The notes under the pieces: generated by a model
Databases searched by the model: none
What the model saw: only the letters and a program-made list of their open reading frames with translations
Told to the model about the DNA's origin: nothing
Translations under genes and position numbers: made by a program
DNA from: Chenopodium formosanum
Taxonomy: Eukaryota > Streptophyta > Magnoliopsida > Caryophyllales > Amaranthaceae
Reading direction: 5' to 3'
NCBI GenBank assembly: GCA_024500155.1
Contig: CM044872.1
Coordinates: 50,225,460 to 50,289,459, forward strand
Length of the DNA: 64,000 nt
Shown: positions 30,701-43,656 of the stretch, piece by piece
How positions within the stretch are numbered: position 1 is the first letter of the stretch
Layout of the letters: each line of letters starts with the position of its first letter

Positions 30701-30794
30701 GACGTCCTGAAACAAAAGCATTCTGGTAATCAGAAACCAAAGAAGGTAGAAGAGGACGAATTCGACTAGTAATACTACATTAATTGCCTAATTT
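27760..30794 (-). mobile_element. L1-type LINE copy 2, 5'-truncated
   Basis: Minus-strand relics in order: SRIRPLLPSLVSDYQNAF, KLDMNKAYDRVRWDFL, a zf-RVT-like segment (KLKMFCWKRHHDALPL, VCVLCHAHLETTLHLF) and an RNase H relic (SSALQSELQAC, EAARRQGFLCPLVYTD). The order and wording match LINE copy 1, so both belong to one family. The RT is cut near its middle at the right end. A 12-bp repeat att[g][t/c]ctaattt lies at 27760-27771 and 30783-30794 with one mismatch, a likely target duplication. A MITE sits inside the T-rich (plus strand) 3' tail. Inactive. Confidence 0.85.
27801..28211. mobile_element. Long-TIR MITE (MULE-like), 411 bp, inside LINE copy 2
   Basis: Arms of about 185 bp pair: left aggaaattttgactttta, right inverted aggttattttgactttta. 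Inner matches include ccaccaatcaccgccaact and ccatgtccacgtgtcacc. The flanking 9-mers tttttcaca and ttttacaga agree at 7 of 9 positions, compatible with an aged Mutator-type duplication. It interrupts the LINE's A-rich tail, so it is younger than the LINE. Confidence 0.7.
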
Positions 30795-32548
30795 CAATTG
30801 CTAACATAATAGTAAACCCAACACTAAAAATATGAATTTATAACTTACAGACGCTATAGTATATGATTCGTGTTTTGACATATTAGGACTTCATAGCAAT
30901 TGATCAAAATTGTATTATGGGATGATAATGAGTATAATGTGTCCTAGTGCCTTTTGCGGCTAATAGAGGTGGCAACATGTCTTTCAAATTACCTACGTAG
31001 TATATATATAGGTGACAAATTCTTTGGTTTGACTCATATTTGTCAATTCAATCATCATAAAACCACTTTGAGGCACATAACTTTTGGGCTGGGGCGCATT
31101 GTAGGGATTTCACGCCTACACTACGTCGTCTCAAATGAGATCATATACTGCACAATACTTCTGCAATGGCTAATAGAAATATGATCAAGGAAATGACAGT
31201 AGCACTCCAAAAATCGAAGGACTTCAGAACATAACAATTGGGTTGCTGAAGCTGCAGCGTTTAATTGATTTATAATCTGCCCACGTTTGATTGTTTGAAG
31301 CATGGCATGCCTGATGAAAGCCTATGCGAGGTATACCTTAGAAATTACAATACAAACACACTAATAAACTACAACCCTTACATGGTCAGCGACCAACGAG
31401 GACAACTGATAACCTATTTAGATTCTTACAATGTATAATGTAAGCATATACAAATACGAAGTATAAGTTAAAATAAAATAAAATTGAGATATCATGTCTG
31501 CTTGCTTGACAAAAGTTTCACAGCATTGTGACTTGTGAGACCATTTTGGATAAGATACGATAACTGTAAATATGTGATATTTATAATTCAGCTCTGAGCA
31601 ATTAACAGTAGGATGATTAGAAAGATATAGCTTCGCTCTTCCAATAATAAAGGATGTAACCTGTTACATATCGATTGCTATGCTCTCTTCAGATAGACAA
31701 TAATTCACCGTTACAACAATCAATACCAAAAAAAAAAATCAATGAAAAATATAAGATACAGGAACGGAAACAAAAACTTGTGAGATGAGTGGTAAAAAAA
31801 ATAAAAAAAAGAATGAATTGCTACAAATGCCAGGCCAAAAAAATTTGCAGCTTTTTTTTTTCCTGCAATGAATATATTCTCCTAATCTACAACTTCAACC
31901 TGCCCATTGTCAAGGATGAAGACAACCAAATTCTTCTAATACTCAATAGCCCAAGCAGCTTCTGTACTATATTCATGTGAATTCTGCCCTACAATAAGCA
32001 AAGAGTAGATCAGTACGTCAGTTATGCTGCTGAAGAATATTGCTATATCGCTTAAAAACTAAAGATCTTATAATTTTCAAGAAGACATGTACTAAATACC
32101 GAAATAGGAAAGAAAATGAACATAGAACTGATTTATTCATCTGTAGCCATGATAAATGAGTAATTAACAGTAACACATTCACTAATAACATCCTTTTGCA
32201 GCAGTTCAGTCACATCTTAGCACAAAGCCAGAAATATTAACAGTTATACATAGCAACTTTGGCATATCAGCCATCAGTATAAGTATATAAGAGTTATGCC
32301 ATACTAAACAGTGAACACTTGAATAAAGTGTTAAAGTCATCAGGAATGTTTTTATAGAACTCATCTAAAAATATTGCTGAGAAAATATTAAGCACAAGTT
32401 TATGGCTACAAAAAAATCTCTTTAGCAGTAGAGTCCATGCACTTGCATTGTAAAATAAATCCATGGCACAAAGCATAAACAGTTCAGATAAATTACCAGA
32501 GTTGACAATGTAGAGGCCCCTGCAGTGGAAGTCTAAATGATAAAGTGA
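30795..32548. other. Intergenic spacer and PMT 3'UTR
   Basis: The last few hundred bases before 32549 are likely the 3'UTR of the methyltransferase gene. The rest is AT-rich with no ORF of recognisable family, RNA gene or terminal repeat. Confidence 0.5.
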
Positions 32549-35500
32549 TTATTTTCTCAAGAATGGCTTCTGGCATACAAGAAGCCTCTGATCACTTCCA
32601 TTTTGTGGATCAATCACCCTGGCCTCCCAGCGAATCTGAGTGGCATGTGTCCTTGCCATTTCTATGGCTCCAACATTATCAGAAAGAATAACCCAAGCCT
32701 AGTAGGAAATACAAGGTTTTTGTCAAACTTCATGCCATGTGTGTAGCAAAACTCATAAGCAACAACACAATCAACAAACATCAGCTTATACAAACTACTG
32801 CATAAATACATGTGAACATAAATAACAGAGAAAATGTATTTACAATTCCTAATACTACGTTTCCCACCCACACCTCAACAACAAAGGAAGGGAAGAAAAC
32901 CTCTCCATCCTCACTTAGTCCACTCTTCATAGTGTATACAGGTATAAATACAAACAAATAGAAAAGAATGTAACAAATTCATTTCCAGATAAACAAAGCA
33001 CTAACAGAAAGGCATACCTCAGGCCGTAAAATTCTATCCATTTCCAGAAACAAGTCCATCATACTACATTTCTCTGAACTGAGGAGAGAAAGAAGCCCAC
33101 TGCCATGCAGCATGTCATAGGTTCGAGGATAAGTTGGGAAAGGCTCGCACCTAGAAAAATCGATTAAAATGATAAGAACCCAAATTAAAAATAAATTATT
33201 GTCATCTGTTGCAATATATAATACTAAAGAAACAGCCACATCCTACTCCAATGAAGCAGGCTCATATACTTCAGCATAAGAGCTAACATCCCTTTACAAG
33301 GCAATTCAAAACTTTACAAAACAAAAGTAAAGCAAATATTAACAAATTCCTTGTGATTTTATACTGAGATGGTAACGTATAACATTTTTAAACACTCTCC
33401 CCAGAACTTTCATCCAATCATCAACAGACCTCACGTATAGAGAATCTTATTATATAAAATTACAGCTTCAAAAATTAAGCATCTTTAGTCAGCTGTGAAA
33501 ACTAAGTACTAACCCTTCATACATTCTCCAATAGTTGTTTTCAAAGTAGCTTTTTCAAGGTCATAGATGAATCCATTTTAATTTTGCACTAGTATTAGTA
33601 GTATACACACAAACTGTATACATGTAGAGTCTTCTTAAATTCATTTCGATGTGTAATTCCCAAAACACCAAAATAGTAAACTGTTCTTAATGTAGCTACA
33701 TGTATTAAATGTCAAAGGAGGGCATTGAAAACTATGAAAAGCAACTGAAACATCTATAAGAGAGCAAAGGGAGTTAGCCAGTTCGGGACTTGGGGTTGTA
33801 AATAATAAAAACAAGACTCTACTCTCCAAAGTCCAGAGGGATAAACTCCTTCCATTTTGTATATACAACAGATAACACTATGTTATTCAAGGTCCAATAT
33901 TGACCATTAACTTCTCAGCATATATTCATAAAGATTATAGAAACTACTACAGAGTACATACTTAGACTTGTATTTAAAGTACAATCATAACAACATATTT
34001 TGAGACAAGTCAATGGTCAAAGTCTGACCTATAAATAGTTTTGATAATGATAAATTGTTCCACAGAGTGTTAAGAGATTATGATTGTAGACATAAAGCCT
34101 TACCAGTCATGCAGAACACCAGCAAAGCCTTGATCAAGTATAAGGGGGAGTGTATTGCGACTCCCTATGGGAACTACGTTCATGACCCATGCTGATTTCT
34201 TTCCATCCAAAAGTGCAGCGTTGAAACCCCCATAAAAAGCATTCATGTCCATTACGTTGCGTACCATGTTATATGGAGGTAATGGATCTTCATCACCAGG
34301 GCGTTTTGGATGGTCTGAGAATATCAAGGGGGTAAGCAACGACCAATAGTTTCTAAGGGCCGACTTCCAATATTCCCTCTCTTCATAAAACTCTCCATAT
34401 TGAACACCTGCAGGAGGGGAGGGAAGGTCAGCAAAACAGTATTTCGGTATGCCTGATCACTGACATGTTTCAACTTTCAACTTAAGGCAAGAATCTATTT
34501 AAAGCAATACTTTCCATGTACTTGTAGTTCTTCCAAGGTTAACCGAGAACCATTGGACCTGTTACGAATGGGAGCCCATCTTTTACTGTGTGCTCCACTG
34601 ATGCATTTAACAAGGGGGCGGTAATATGATTGACTTTCATGCTCATCCTGGCAAAGAGGCAGCCCCTGTTTCCTATAGATCCAAGAAAAGAAGAATGAGC
34701 CTTTATTTTAGAATGGTGTGTCAACGAAACCATGAAATCATAACAACATGAGCATAGTGGTGTGAAGTTAACGTGATCTGACATAAACAACTTGATAATA
34801 AATCCACAAAAACCAAAGTGAATATTAATAAGTTTCAATGTAGCTTCCCCTTACCTAGCTTCATAACAATGTGCATCAGCAGTTTTCTGCCAGATTAAAG
34901 TATCATCTTGCTGGTCCAGAAGACTCCAGCAAATCCTTTGAGTGAAATCTTCAACTGGAGTCAACATATTGCCTTTCTTTGTTGCCAACAAGCTTCCTTG
35001 TGGTTTGGTTGTAGGAGAGGTTAAAACAAAGTAACCTCCAGGCTTGAGCAACCGGTCCACTTCTATAACGAACATTCCATCTGTTCACAGCCATTGTTAG
35101 GATGGAAAAATGAACAATACTTGTGCAAAGGCAATCAAATTTAAGCTTTCCAACGATAGCAGATAACGGTTTACCTTGCAGTATTTACTACAAGCCACTA
35201 TGGGATTGGCACTGATTAAAATTTCCACCATGCTAAAATTACATCAATCAAACATGGAATACACAATTGGGCTTCCATACCCTTATAATAGTAATGACAA
35301 AGAAGCTAAAACGGCAAGATTTTAATACTAAATCAGTTTGAGATGTTATAATAAATGTCATTATATGCCCAAAGTAAAAAGCATTATCATAGCAAGTTCC
35401 ACATTTGTGCCATCCATCAGATAGACACAAACATTTATGCAGCACAAAGCACACAGGAATACCATTATTAGCCACTACTATCTTAGTTACCAATCTCAAG

Positions 35501-37587
35501 GTCCTCAGAATTGACTTCTACAATTCTCAACACTAAACTTCTTGCCATCACAACAGATCTGTAATGAGAGCCTCATCCAGTTTGATAAACCCACTTGACT
35601 AGAAAAATATTTGACACGGATAGCAGGTTGTATCCTACTCTACGGGAGACCAACTGATATAGCTTAAAGTGAAATTTCTAATAAAAAAATCTCATATATT
35701 CTGAATTGAGGTCAGTGAGATTAAAAAAAAAGGTACGTTAAAACCCAAACATTAATAACAGTGAACTTTCCCTCTCTACAGCAGCAAGAGCCTGAACACA
35801 GGCAAAACCTTTTTCACAACTTCAATCTGAATATATTTATATACTCACGAGTGTAAGGTGCACCCAAGCCCCAAGGGAATTTTCTGCTCATGTAATAATT
35901 TTTTGCTCATTTGAAGATGGACCATACAGATATCTGATACAAAATAATCAGATATCTGTTATGCTTTTAAATATATATATTTGGTACAGTCCTGTTAAAA
36001 ATCTTGGATACAGAAACTTTTGAAAATAGAAGATCATACAAAGCAGAAAGAAAATGCCTCAATTAATAAAGCATCAACAAGGTATATCAGCCTCTTGCCC
36101 CCACACCCCAAACAAAAATAAAGACAGGAAAAATCGGTTCTATATTAATGTTCTAAAGAGTTATCCTTTTAGTTAAATTTCTGCAACCAGTTATATCAGC
36201 AAACAAAAAAATAGAATATACCATCAACGTTGTGTTTCTCCATTCTCCCACAGAAAATAATTCAAGTATATTCTTTTCCAATTGAGGAACGCAAATTTTA
36301 TTTGGCTATAGGAGGAAGAAAGTATATATTTAGTATAGTCCTGTTATGCTTTTATTCCAATATGACTATAGCATAGAAAAGAATAAGCCAAATTAACAGT
36401 CCAAAAATACAGAGAAAAGGTTCAAATCCAAGCAGTAATCAATTGAACGTCATTCATTACCTTTTCCATCCCAATCAATACCGCATTGAGCACAGTGAAC
36501 CATGTCAAATGACATTGATGGATATGGAAGTTGCCTAGAGCTGAAATTGCCAAGCATTGCTGGAAGACCTCTCTCAAGGGCCAATTGAACTTGACTACCA
36601 GTCACTTCATATGCAGCAATACAAATAGGCATCAATTTCAAAGAAACTAAATGGGCCCCAAAGCTTCCAAAGCCACAGCCAATATCAAGCACAGTTTGCA
36701 CCTGTAATTGAGAAGAGAGGCAAACTTATAAGGTGTCTGAAAGAAGTTCGTCCCTTCAATTCAAAAGGCTGGCACAAATAAAAGCATGTCATTTCCAGCA
36801 CATCTCATCAGAAGTAATTCAGTGGAAGGCTTACACCAGCTTGAAGGAAGTCTGAGTCACTACCAAGCCCTATAGACTCTGCAAGTTGGCGAGCATAATC
36901 TTTCACGCCATCAAAGATCAACCCATCATCATTGTGAAAAGCAATCTGGTTTTCTTCCAGTAACATCATCCTAGTGAATAAGTTGAGAAATATAAGTTCA
37001 CTACAACTTAGTGAGCCAATCCATTTTTACCTAACACAATGTAGCACTATAAAAATAAATTTATACCTTTTAGTCATGCTTCCAGAGGAAAGGAAATCGT
37101 CTTTCGTGATCTTCACATTTCCACTCCAAATCACATCTCGGCCAGCAGGCCATCGCAAGGGAATCTTATACTCCTTCGGAGGCCTAACCAAGCACCGGTC
37201 TTCATTCCGAAACAACTCACAATGTCTATCAAACTCCTCACCATCCTTAAACCCCGCCTTCAAATTCGCGGTCAAATTATAACAAGGTACATAATTCTCC
37301 TTCTCCTTCCCACAAAGGGAAAGCTCCCTTTGCCTAGGATTACTCCCCGACGCAAGAAACCTCAAATCAAAATAATCAACTACTGCTTGCTCCTTCAACT
37401 TTCTATAATTGGTGTAAACATTGGGAAATCGAGGAGTTCCTATCGAACCGAATTCTCTCAATGACGATGATGAAGAGCCTATAATAACAACTAATGCAAG
37501 AATACTAATAAGGCACAAAAGGAACCAATTATGCCGAATTCTATGACCAAAAATGAGCGACAATTTATTAAACCAAGAGCTTCTCAT
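32549..37587 (-). CDS. PMT4/PMT5: QUASIMODO2-like probable methyltransferase (PMT4/PMT5 clade)
   Basis: Eight exons in transcript order: 37067-37587, 36835-36970, 36461-36701, 34855-35080, 34515-34672, 34104-34407, 33018-33150, 32549-32698. They encode 622 residues. A short cytosolic N-terminus is followed by a signal anchor (about 20-38), so this is a type II Golgi membrane protein. The SAM-binding motif is LDIGCGFG (224-231), and family blocks include [20 protein letters not shown] and [23 protein letters not shown]2/QUL proteins are putative pectin (homogalacturonan) methyltransferases. The donor after exon 5 reads CATG|GAAAGT instead of GTAAGT. Only this border keeps the frame; the GT 4 nt downstream shifts it. 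Either a GA donor is used, the allele is defective, or the base is a sequencing error. A 5'UTR intron is likely (37623-37879). Confidence 0.92.
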
Positions 37588-38300
37588 GTCCAATTTCTAC
37601 CTCTTCCCCTTCAAAAATTCATCTGAAAACACCAACAATTCCCCAGAAAACTAAACTAAAATTCAATTTATACTCTAATTATCCCAAATCTCCCAGAATT
37701 TCGAAAAGCATAACCTCTCAAATCAAACACCAACAATTCCACCTACAATAAATAAAAAATTCCACAAACACAGATCTCAATCAAAATTACGCGATTAATC
37801 ATACAATAATCAAACTTGTAAAAATTAATTAATATCCAAAACAACATTAAAATTCACATTTAAAAAATCAAAATCTAACCTGAAAATCAGCGGAATTCCA
37901 GATCACAGTCTTCCTTCTTCTTCACTTAATCACACTAATTACTCAAACAAAGATTACAACCTCATACTCCGCCTAGGGTTCACGAAAATGTGATATCCAA
38001 CTTTTAGGATCGAACAAATTAATCCTCAAAAAAATCGAAAAAAGTGATCAATGTTCGAAAAAACTCAATGTACCAAAAAAAATAAAAACCAGAAACGAAA
38101 ATACAGATAGCACGGAGAGAGAAAGGAAAATGGAGGAGAGAGAAAGCTTAGGATTCAACAATGGCGGACGAAGAGAGAGAAAGAGAGGAGAGAGAAAGAG
38201 TAAAAATCGGATTAATCAGTTTTTTTGGTTGCAATTATGATTATGTTGGGGTGTGTGTGTGAGTGAGTGAGTGTGCGTGTTTCAGATCTAGGAGAGAGAC
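37588..38300 (-). promoter_or_regulatory. 5'UTR and promoter-proximal region of the PMT gene
   Basis: On the minus strand a CAG|GTTAGA donor at 37880/37879 and a TTTCAG|ATGAAT acceptor at 37623/37622 suggest a 257-nt leader intron. Beyond it lie CT-rich tracts (38105-38210, on the minus strand) and a GT/GAGT microsatellite at 38252-38280. These are typical of plant leaders and core promoters. No clear TATA box was chosen. Confidence 0.5.
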
Positions 38301-39225
38301 GAGGGAATAATAATAAGCTAGCTAAATCGTATCACATTTATTGTTTTCTTTCTTTTCAATTTTAATTGTTTATTATGTGATTAGGGCCAAAATTATGAGA
38401 TTAAATATTGATAAATGAATGATTAGGGGTTATATTATTGAAAGCAGAGAATGTGTTGGGAATTTGTGATTTTGATTGTGATTTTTCAATAAAATGTTTG
38501 TTAGTGTGGTTTAAGTTATTGATTTTTGGTGTGTTGTGAATGTTTGTTCAATCAGGTATACGTTTAACTTTAATTCAAGTCTAATAAGTTAGGTTTTTAC
38601 TATTTACAATATTTGAGGCTTCTGAGTTATATAATCAAGCGTATCAGTGCCTAAAATCTTGGTTAAAAGACCATTTCTTAATTATTTTTTAGTACTAGCA
38701 TCCGCGAGCCTTGTTTATTATGTTTGTGAATTAAGTACACGTATTAAGCTAAAATAAAAAGGTTAATTACTTAAATAACTATTATATTTAATTAGCTCGT
38801 AAAACAGTCAACATTTAACCAATGACCTTTACAACTATTTAATACAGATAACTAAAATTACAACATCATTAAACAAATCTAGTAAACCAGACAACACCCC
38901 GGCCGATAACTAAATAGTGCGTGCAGTACTCTATACCAAGCAAGCAAGGCCATTTGTATAACTAAAAGAAGAATACATTATATTGTTTGGAATGTGATGT
39001 AATAGAAGTGGTCCGGGAGCTAGCTAGTAAGAAATCTAAGAAGCCTTGTATTGTATTTCAATGATAGTTAATTAACAAGTGGAAAATGATGCTATTAAAA
39101 TGAGAAATATGTAAGCGCCAAATATGGAAAATATGTATTTTACGGAATACGAAATCTATGACTCCATACTTCAGTCTAATACTCCTACTTGTAGTAGTAG
39201 GTGAAGTAAGAAGCAAGGGATTCTA

Positions 39226-39227
<2 letters not shown>
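38301..39227. other. Intergenic spacer
   Basis: AT-rich DNA between the PMT promoter and the TAA array that holds the LINE pair. No coding or RNA feature was recognised. Confidence 0.5.

Positions 39228-39274
<47 letters not shown>
39228..39274. repeat. (TAA)n microsatellite, left flank of the LINE pair
   Basis: About 15 uninterrupted TAA units end exactly where the truncated LINE copy begins. Matching arrays lie at 39652-39690, 39706-39756 and 43618-43656. Confidence 0.95.
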
Positions 39275-39648
39275 GAGGCCTTGATGTATGTGTTGACTTG
39301 ACGGGATCTTCACCTTTGACACAATCGGGGTTGTCTGACTTCGTTCCTGGTCGTGTTGTGTCTACGGCGGCTCAGCGGAAGCGGGACAAGTATGGGGCGC
39401 GTTGCAGGGCTATTGGCTACGGTTTTCTTCCTTTCTCCTTTTCTTCGTTGGGGGAATTAGATAAGGATGCTATTGCGTTGCTGAAGCGAGTTCAGGTGTT
39501 TGCTAAGACTCAGGATATTGGTGCTCGTGCGGCAGCTCACATCTTCAGCAGGATCGGGTTCGCTATAGCTAGAGGGGTGGGGGCCCAGATTGTATCTCGG
39601 CTCCCCACTAATTTCTTGTAAATTGATTGACTTTGTAGGTTTTTTCTG

Positions 39649-39651
<3 letters not shown>
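39275..39651 (+). mobile_element. Severely 5'-truncated copy of the TAA-flanked LINE
   Basis: Only the 3' end is present. One open frame reads from GLDVCVDLTGSSPLTQ to IVSRLPTNFL and a TAA stop at 39619, then a short 3'UTR 'ctttgtaggttttttctgat' that runs straight into TAA repeats. The frame is unbroken here, unlike the longer copy next door, which it resembles at roughly three of four bases by eye. It lies head-to-tail with that copy. Confidence 0.85.
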
Positions 39652-39691
<40 letters not shown>

Positions 39692-39756
39692 TAACAAGGA
39701 AAGAGATAATAATAATAATAATAGTAATAAAATAATAATAATAATAATAATAATAA

Positions 39757-42700
39757 CGTTTTTCTCTCGCTTTTGGGCGATTAGGGCTAGGTAGGGCAGG
39801 GTTCCACGTCCATTTTCCGGCAGATTTTCCGGCGAAATTAGGTTCTCGATGGTCGTGCATTAAGGTCCGGCGATTTAAAGGCATTATTGGTGTTTCTTTT
39901 GGGCAAAATTCTGGTGGAAACAGGCTACTCTTGTTCTATTTTCGGGCGATTTTTTCAGGCGATTTCCAGGCTTTCTCCGACGACTTTCCGACTACGGTTT
40001 CTCAAACCAGTTTGTCTTCGTTCCAGGTGTTTAGGGTGTGTGATTTAGGTGGATATCACGACCATAATCTGGCTGAATACCGGCGCTTATTTAACCAGCG
40101 AAGTGCTCTGTTTTTCTGTCGTTATTTCAGTTGTTGTTGGGGGCGTTTTTCCGGCGTTATATATCATCTTTTAGAGTGTTATTTGCCGCGGTTTATGGTG
40201 TGCTTTGGGTGCAGTTTTCAAGCGCTTTTTGAAGGTATTTTCTGGTGTGTTTTGGGTGCAGTTGTGGTGTGTTTGGTGCTGCGATTTTCTGGTTCGGTAT
40301 TGGTGCTTTTGGCAGTTGTTTTGGATTGTGTCATATACGTATTTATTGGTGTATTAAGGTGGTTTCTGCTGTAGTTTTTATTGGTGGCTGTGGGTAGCTA
40401 TGTCGGCTGCCCGGGTGAAGTTTCATTGCCCCTTTGTAGGTCTTAAAGGATGTCAAGATGGAAGTGGCAACGGCCTTACTAAAACTTCTCTTATTAAGCA
40501 TCTTGGTGATCGTCATTTTTGTACTGGTGAGCGGGATATCACACGGCATTCTCTTACTTCTAATTTGGTTGTTTATACTGAGGCTGAAGTTACTTTTTCG
40601 CGTATGGGGATTTGGTTGTGTGGAGTTTGCTACAAAACGCATATGCATCGTACTAAGTGTCGTCATAGTCGGAGTGAGTTTGTGTCACCCCCGGATGATG
40701 GAGATGGTATTGTTCATTTTGTGCTTCATGGTTTCTCTAAGCCACAAGCTCCTTCTTCTCCGGCTCAGCTTGGACGCATGGGTGGTTTGGTGTCAGATCA
40801 ACAGTGTGGTTTTGATGAGGCTCTTCTTGATTGTTTATTCTCCAAGGGGTTTCGTAAGGTGAAGTTTATCCCTCCCAAGTGTCGTTTGGGGTTTTCTCGG
40901 GTTCTGAAAGGTGCTCTTGATAAGGTAATCTCTAAGCCTGATGACATTTCTAGTTGGGTCTCTTTGTTGGTGTTACCTCTTTGCATCCTTAAAACCTTTC
41001 GCCCACGGAGCAGTTCTGAGTCTAGGTCTTCGGTAAAACGCCAACGTCAAGAAGAGAGTATTTCCCGTGCTATTTGTTCCAAGAGTGCACCAGGCGGTAA
41101 TTTGCAGCTTGTGAGGGATATTTTGGCAGAGGATTCTCCTACTTTATTAGTGGTTGATGATGAGGACCTTGATTTAGAGGAGCGAAATATCAAGAAGTGT
41201 CGCAGGAAGATTTGTGATGACCATTACAATGTTGCGGTCGGGGTTTATTCTTCTTCAGGCATTGCTCCTTATAATGATGCCACTATCGCGGATTTACAGT
41301 CTAAACACCCTACTTCTCCGGCTCCATCCTTGCCTGATATACCTATTGATGGTTTTCATCTCGTTACTACTTCCGCTGTTGTTTTGGATCGGATTAAGAG
41401 TTTTTCACGTGGCACATCATGTGGTAGGGACGGTTTACGTGCTCAACACCTTATGGATTGCTTGAGTGGTGTTGTTGTGGCTGTATCAGATGAGTTAGTT
41501 GACTCTATTTCCGGGTTGGTTAATCTTTTTCTAGCTGGAAGATGTCCAATGGAACTAGGAGAGTATATTGCTAGTGCTCCTCTTACACCACTTGTCAAAC
41601 CCGGTGGTGGTATTCGTCTTATAGCTATGGGTACTATTTAACGGCGTCTGGTTTCGAAGGTGGGTGTTGTTATGGTTGGACAGACTTTAGGAAGTTACTT
41701 TGATGGTCTTCAATTTGGCATTGGGGTTTCTTTAGGTGGTGAGGCAATTCTTCATGCTGTGAATCGGTTGATTGAGGACTGCGGTTCTAACGTTGGTCTT
41801 TCTATGTTGTTGGTGGATTTTCAAAATGCCTTCAATCTTGTTGATCGTACGGTCATGTTGCGTGAAGTTCGTCGTCATTTCCCGGGCATTCGCGATGGGT
41901 TAAGTTCTATTCTAATCCAGCCAAATTGTATTATGGGGACCAATCTTTATGATCGTGTCAGGGAGTGCAGCAGGGTGATCCCCTTGGTCCTCTACTTTTG
42001 GCTTTGGTTTTACAGCCCCTGGTTTGTAAAATCAGAGATGCTTTTGACTTATGTCTTCAGGCGTGGTATTTGGATGACGGCACTATTATTGGTGACACTT
42101 TGGTGGTGGGGAAGGTTCTGGAGTTGATCATGGAGGAAGGGCCTCGTTTTGGGTTACATCTCAATGTGGAAAAAACTGAAGTTTTCTGGCCTTCAGAGGA
42201 CCCTCGAAGTATGCTTGTAGGTGTCTTTCCGCCTAATATTGCTCGACCTTCACATGGTGTTAAGTTGCTTGGTGGTCCAGCTAGTTCCGATCCCGGTTTT
42301 GGAGGTGACCTTGTGATGCAGAGGGTGACCAAGACCATTGCTCTAATGGATAGGGTTGCTAAGCTTGATGATCCCCAGTGTGAGTTGTTGTTGCTTAGGG
42401 CATGTACCGGAGTTTCAAAACTCTACTTTGCTTTGCGTACTTGTCCTCCGAGTACTTTTGAGGTGGCTCAGCGCACTTTTGACGAGGCTGTTCGTTCTTC
42501 CTTGGAGCGTATCGTTACTGCTTCGGGGCTTGGGTTTGGCGATTGGCAATGGAGACTTGCCACCTTACCATTTGCGTTTAGCGGACTTGGTGTTTATTCC
42601 GCTGGTGATGTTCGTCATTATGCTTTTCTTGCCTCTCGGTTATAGTCTGCTGGGTTGCAGACAAAGCTACTACGACATGCTGGCGTTATTGGCCTTGATC

Positions 42701-43616
42701 GAGCCTTTGCAGATGCGTTGAGTCTGTTTGATGGAACGGTTGAGTCTGACATTGAGTAATCCTTTTGAGGTCGCTGCCCCTAAACTCATGAAGAAATTGG
42801 CAGATATATACTTCACAAAGGTTACCGCTTCTGCAGAATCTACTTTCTCTTTATCTCCTCGATAATCAGCATTGTGGAAATCGCAACAGGGAGATCACAC
42901 CTCCGCTTGGCTTCGGGCGGTTCCTATTTCAGGGTTGGGTTAGACGATGAACGCAAAGACTTACCGATGTGTATTATGCTACCGATTGGGTGTTCCATTT
43001 TTCTCTGTCTCGACGTCGTGCTCTACTTGTTCAAGGGTTTTCACAGGAGATATTTTCGGTGATCACGCGGTATCGTGTGCTTGTATGGTGGGTATTAAAT
43101 ATCGGCACAATATTGTTCGGGATACCCTTGTTGATATTTGCTATAGGTCAGGGATTTCTGCTAGAAAGGAGGTGGACATTGGGTTATCTGGAGGGAACGA
43201 TGGGGCTCTCAGACCTGCAGATTTGTTACTTTATTCATGGGATCGTGGTCGCGATGTCTGTGTTGACTTGACAGGGTCTTCTCCATTGACACAGTTTGGG
43301 CTTTCTGACTTTGTTCGTGGACAGGTAGTGACTGATGCGGCTAATCGGAAGCGGGTCAAGTACGAATCTAGTTGTCGAGCAATTGGATATGGCTTCCTTC
43401 CTTTCTCTTTCTCTTCTCTTGGGGAGTTAGAAAATGAGGTTGTTGCATTGTTGAAGCGGATGTAGAAGTTCTCGAAGACTCAAGACATTGGGGCGCATGC
43501 TGCAGCTCATATCTTTACTAGGATCGGCTTTTCTATAGCTAGAGGAGTGGGGCCCAAATTGTATCTCGGCTTCCCACTAATTTTCTATAGGTTGTATAAC
43601 TTTGTATGTTTTTGAG

Positions 43617-43617
<1 letters not shown>
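39757..43617 (+). mobile_element. RLE-type LINE in a TAA microsatellite, near full length but broken
   Basis: About 3.86 kb bounded on both sides by (TAA)n. A 5' region of about 640 bp precedes the ORF start at 40400. Coding parts in order: two zinc-finger-like motifs, RT motifs LTPLVKPGGGIRLIA, LLVDFQNAFNLVDR, QQGDPLGPLLLALVL and YLDDG, then a C-terminal cysteine/histidine knuckle (CSTCSR...GDHAVSC) and RPADLLLYSW...DVCVDLTG. That last part resembles the CCHC plus PD-(D/E)xK region of R2/R4/NeSL-type LINEs. No AP-endonuclease or RNase H segment was seen, unlike plant L1. It ends 'tttgtatgtttttgag' before TAA repeats. Confidence 0.8.
40400..43600 (+). pseudogene. Degenerate LINE polyprotein ORF (zinc fingers, RT, RLE-like)
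   Basis: The frame is open from ATG 40400 to a stop at 41639 (413 codons). It starts with a C2H2-like finger (Cys10, Cys18, His34, His39) and a second Cys/His cluster (Cys74, Cys77, His81, His83, Cys87). After the stop, RT continues in frame to about 41960, where a one-base slip before GGAGTGCAGCAGGGT moves it. RT then reads to a stop at 42643. Further slips near 42760-42940 separate RT from the C-terminal nuclease-like region (43000-43460). A stop at 43463 and a lost G near 43550 break the end. The order of domains matches a single ancestral protein. Not active. Confidence 0.8.

Positions 43618-43656
<39 letters not shown>

Noticed and set aside
37588..37593. Two-codon longer start for the PMT protein
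   Set aside because: It would begin at TTG; the ATG ending at 37587 gives the family's short basic N-terminus before the membrane anchor.
39931..40374. 147-codon ORF in the 5' region of the TAA-flanked LINE
   Set aside because: Composition is Phe/Cys/Val-rich with no motif, and it lies in the element's leader before the real zinc-finger ORF. Most likely a chance frame.
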